A stretch of 64,000 bases of DNA from Mytilus trossulus (lineage: Eukaryota > Mollusca > Bivalvia > Mytilida > Mytilidae). This document shows positions 60,415 to 64,000 of this stretch, in pieces (positions within the stretch are counted from its first letter, which is position 1; each line of letters begins with the position of its first letter). The stretch lies in assembly GCF_036588685.1 (NCBI RefSeq), contig NC_086382.1, positions 60,716,987 through 60,780,986 of the forward strand. The letters run 5' to 3'. Made by a program: the position numbers and the translations under genes. Below the pieces are notes generated by a model. It did no database searches and was not told where the DNA came from. It worked only from the letters and a program-made list of their open reading frames with translations.

Positions 60415-60699
60415 CTGTGTATGTACACTTGTTTAATATCCTTTTTTACATGCATTGTTGGTAAAAAAGCCCCTTCTTTTAGCCAAAACCTTATGGCTCT
60501 AATAACTGGTATTGATTTTTATGACCTTCCGTTATATAATACTGTTATATACAAAATAACCATTTCAATATATATATCTTCTTATTCATAATGGTCTTGC
60601 TGAACATACTTTAAAACATTAAGCTGAACATATCTATTGCAGTTGGTAATTATCTTTGTATAAACATACAGATTCAACCAGAATTTAACTAAAGGCTAC

Positions 60700-60890
60700 T
60701 GTATGGTTTTCAACTATGAGCAAAGCCCATACTTGTTTGTATGTATGGGTTGGTAGGAGTCTGGCTTTCAACAATGATCAAAGCCCATACTTGCTTGTAT
60801 GTATGTGTTGGTTTGGTAGGAGTCTGGCTTTCAACAATGAGCAAAGGCCATACTTGTTTGTATGTATGTGTTGGTAGGAGTCTGGTTATA
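60700..60890. repeat. Three-copy tandem repeat, about 65-70 bp
   Basis: TTTCAACAATGAGCAAAGCC, then CATACTTGTTTGTATGTATG and GGTAGGAGTCTGG, three times. The unit starts with a family A phrase, suggesting it grew from a family A fragment. Confidence 0.85.
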
Positions 60891-60944
60891 TGTAATTAAT
60901 TTTGTTTGTATTACTGTGCTGTGATGAATATTATGACCAAACAA

Positions 60945-61275
60945 ACTTAACCTTAACCACTGACCCTTGAAAATAAGGTAAATGACAGATGACACCTGGC
61001 AGTCTTAAAATCATTCCATACACCAAATAAATGTGACCTATTGTTAACAAAAACAGACCAAAACACAAAAATTTAACACTGATTAATGAACCTTAGAAAA
61101 GAGGTCAAGGCCAAATAAAAGCGGCCAGAATGACATGTAAAATATTTCTATACACCAAATATAGTTGACCTATTGCATATTGTATAAAGAAAATAGACCA
61201 GAACACAAAATCTTAACTTTAACCACTGAACCATGAAAAGGAGATCAAGGTCAGATGACACCTGCTAGTTGGACA
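60945..61275 (-). repeat. 135-bp-family degenerate array, opposite orientation
   Basis: About three units with GAGATCAAGGTCAGATGAC, ATGAACCTTAGAAAAGAGG and ATAGTTGACCTATTGCATA, the reverse complements of the blocks at 30300-31250. Confidence 0.75.
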
Positions 61276-61499
61276 TGTTAATGCTACCACCGCGGGATCA
61301 CTATCCCTATGTCATGTTTTATGTGACAAGTTGCCGGCTCAACAAAAATGAAATAATTGTTTATAGTATTTTTATTAATAATACTGGTTCAAAGTATTTA
61401 ACATTTTACAATCTTGTACTGAAAGACTTTGGCAAGATAATATTAAATTCAATATCTAAAATCTCAGTCATTATATTATTCATGTGTTTCAAATAAAAA

Positions 61500-61690
61500 T
61501 TCACATAGTAACTACTGTTTTGGCACAAAGGAAAATAAATATCACAGCTAATCTCTAAATCACAGTCACAGCTAATTTATTTATCACAGTCACAGCTAAT
61601 CTCTATTACAGTTGAAGCTAAATCTATAGCACGGTAAGAGCTTATTTTGATTTCACAGTAGCAGCTGATCTCTAGATCAAAGTGCTAATC
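61500..61690. repeat. Degenerate short tandem repeat, about 30-bp unit
   Basis: ATCACAGTCACAGCTAATCT-like units repeat about five times just beyond the 3' end of the WD40 gene and may fall in its 3' UTR. Confidence 0.65.
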
Positions 61691-61873
61691 TATCAAAGTT
61701 AAGAAAATGAATTTGACTACCATTTCAAAGGGCTGTTGCCATTTAGGATGAAATTGGATAAAAACTATTTTGCTCAGAAAAGATTCCTGTTTCTTTAAAG
61801 CAATTTATATGAATTAAAGCAATTCTCCAGACATCAGGAACTTTTCAGCAGTAATTTGGTTTGAATAATGGAA

Positions 61874-64000
61874 TCAATCAGAATTAGGTGCTTGGAAATC
61901 TAAGATTCTAATTCTGTCTTTCAGTCCTCCTACAATCCGGAGTTCATCAAATTTGATTGATTTAACAGTTCCTCCTTCTTTACTTAGTTTGTATGTCTGT
62001 ATACTCTGTGGCCTACAATAATAAGGGTAATACATATAACATTATACATCTGACCTACTAAAATTGTCATTTTTCAAACGTTTAATTTCGTGTTTCAACT
62101 GTACCCACTAAAATCCTTGAAAATTGGTTTGCAACCAATAATAATGAATTCACAGTATTGTTTTGTACATAAATCAGGCTGTTGAATTTTTCTTGTTTTA
62201 ATTGTTAATTCAGGGCCTTTTAAATCTTGCTATTCAGTATGTGTTTTTCTTATTGCTGAAGGTTGTACAATGACCTATAGATGCTAACCTTCCTCATTAA
62301 ACAGTCTCTGGTAGAGAGATGTCTCAAAGGCAATCTTACCACATCTTCTTAAGTTTATATAGAATCACTGGTTTGAATTATTATTGGTATTTAATGCCAC
62401 TTTCAACATAGCTCCCTATATCATTGCAGTCAGTTTTGTATTGAAGGAGATTGCAAGAGTTCCCTTAGGGACCTTCAGCAGAAAAACTGGCAATCGTTAT
62501 CAATTATGATTAATAGCATCCAACACAAACCACACTGGTTGTAGGAATATATATAAAAAACATTTTATTCTATTTTCTATAATGGAACAAAATTAGGTTT
62601 AATTCTTTTCACTCATTTAAGCAGTTTCTGATGTTTACTCCACTATTGATAACTTATAGAAAAAGAATTAAAAAAAATAAAAATTTAACCAAAGTGGAGA
62701 CTTACTTTTTAGTATTCCATATTTTGACCAGTCCACCTTGTCCAGAACTTATTATTGATCCTGTTATCTTTTCTGGATCCTCAATTTTCAGCTGCACAGA
62801 TTCTACTCTGTTTAACCCAAAAAAAACAATATTATAATGATTTAAGGCTGATTTTTTACATGTGTTTCACAATAAATCTGAGTGATATTTATATAAATGT
62901 CATGTTGACAAAATTGCTTGAGGAGGGAATGCATTGGTTTTATTTCTTGTGTTTTCTATTAACTATGAATCTTAGAGTATAATTTGTCACATATTTTAAT
63001 ATGATAAATGCAATCATTTCGCTATTTTTTAATTAACTAAATGCTAATAAATGTTTTGTATATATACAGTTACTGTACCTTTTCTCATGTTCATTGAATG
63101 TTTTGATAAGTTTTCCTGTTTCTCTGTGCAGACAGACAACATTGTCGTACCCAGCAGCGATGAACCCTTTATGGTAACTGACAGTCATGACAGAGGTTGT
63201 ACTGCTCACCCATATTGTTTTCTTCACTTCACCAGTCTCCACATCCCATATCTTTACAGTCTGTCAAAATAATTAGTGGTTCAATAATGGTAGATTGTTA
63301 TGAATTATCTCCCCTCATTTGGTTTTCTACATAACTTGATTACTCCATTTTAAGGGCAACATGAGTGGTCAAGGTCATGAAGCATCCCCCTAGAAGAAGC
63401 ACTACATTTTAAACACAGAAATAACTTAAATTTCAGTAATAAATAGGTATGATCATAACATCAATTTTGAACTTACAACCATATATATATATATTATAAA
63501 TGCTTACTAATTTTTTCACTTATAAAAAAAAGTTTGAGAAAAGATTTCAATAACAAAGATTTATTGATATTTTATGAATTTTTCTAAGATCTTACTGACT
63601 GGTAATTTCCTTTCTCAGATCAGTAGAGCGATATGAAAAATTATTGCTAGAAGCTAAGGGTGCATGTGCTGTTGTGAAATTAACAATGTCGTCATATGTA
63701 AAATAGCGTTAAACGATCATATATAATTATTTCACTACAGCAATAAATATAGCAACCTTTATGATATTCCTTATGTAACTGAAAAAAAACCCAAACTCAT
63801 CTGAACATACCCTGTCAGCAGATCCTGTTATCACTAAGGTTCCATCTTCATTCATATCTACAGCAAATATTGGTTTATTATGTCCTGACAGTGTCTTCAG
63901 CAGTAAACAGCGTGAAATATCCCACACCTTGGCCTGAAAAATGAGTCAATAAATATATGTTTTATAGTTTATGTATTACATGCATCAAAATAATCAGATC
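61874..64000 (-). CDS. WD40-repeat protein, C-terminal part (partial at right edge)
   Basis: Four coding exons in transcript order: 63933-63811, 63260-63079, 62807-62706 and 62012-61874. Phases join to 181 codons before a TGA at 61874-61876. WD-repeat hallmarks are KVWDISRCLL, LSGHNKPIFAVDMNEDGTLV, ITGSADRTVKIWDVETGEV, SSGQGGLVKIWNTKK and the closing GGLKDRIRILDF. These are the last three to four blades of a beta-propeller scaffold. I cannot tell which WD40 subfamily without the N-terminal part; an F-box/WD or signalling scaffold is possible. The acceptor before 63933 shows more exons lie to the right. It converges on TCP11L1. The 62013-62705 intron holds a MITE fragment and a family A copy. 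Confidence 0.88.
62069..62157. mobile_element. Partial MITE copy (GTGGATTCAT family) in a WD40-gene intron
   Basis: TTTAATTTCGTGTTTCAACT, GTACCCACTAAAAT, then AATAATAATGAATTCACAG, matching the 17.3-kb element. Confidence 0.5.
62163..62360 (+). repeat. Family A copy in a WD40-gene intron
   Basis: GTACATAAATCAGGCTGTTG, GGTTGTACAATGACCTATAG and AAGGCAATCTTACCACATCT. Confidence 0.85.

Overview
This is a eukaryotic, AT-rich, gene-poor window with spliced genes, standard GT-AG introns and many dispersed and tandem repeats. Protein content (animal sperm-tail, DEP-domain and TCP11-like proteins) and the repeats point to a marine bivalve. The recurring element that carries 'TTGAAGGCCGTACAGTGACC' and 'GTCTCATTGGCAATCATACC' is one I associate from memory with mussels (Mytilus). 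The genus is an inference; the animal/mollusc assignment is firmer.

Four protein-coding genes are supported exon by exon. (1) An ODF3/CIMAP1-type sperm-tail protein lies on the minus strand (coding 23461 to 18862, 252 aa) and has two tandem alternative last exons. (2) DEPDC7 lies on the minus strand (37533 to 32364, seven coding exons, 533 aa). (3) TCP11L1 lies on the plus strand (51567 to 58671, nine coding exons, 513 aa). (4) The C-terminal end of a WD40-repeat protein lies on the minus strand (63933 to 61874) and runs off the right edge. DEPDC7 and TCP11L1 are divergent neighbours here and, from memory, are also neighbours in the human genome, so this pair looks like ancient microsynteny. 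TCP11L1 and the WD40 gene converge.

Layout: 1-18 kb holds no confirmed gene. It contains a TA-flanked fold-back element (346-1139), a 2.75-kb minisatellite of about 98 copies of a 28-bp unit (5386-8132), a 52-bp tandem array (9955-10545) and several MITE/SINE-like copies. 18.8-28.2 kb is the ODF3 locus, with a probable 5' exon and RFX X-box near 24.6 kb and a second promoter-like segment near 28.1 kb. 28.4-32 kb is repeats: a tRNA-derived SINE and a degenerate array of about 135 bp. 32-37.6 kb is DEPDC7. 37.6-51.5 kb is repeats: a decayed LINE, MITEs, a (TCAA)n microsatellite, a TTAA-flanked fold-back element and a younger LINE with recognisable endonuclease and reverse transcriptase. 51.5-60.4 kb is TCP11L1 with its 3' UTR, and 61.8-64 kb is the WD40 gene.

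No prokaryotic-style system, CRISPR array or operon is present. The most interesting items are the duplicated ODF3 terminal exon, the DEPDC7-TCP11L1 pairing, the MITE nested in a repeat whose empty paralogous site is in the same window, and several long hairpins, one inside a TCP11L1 intron.
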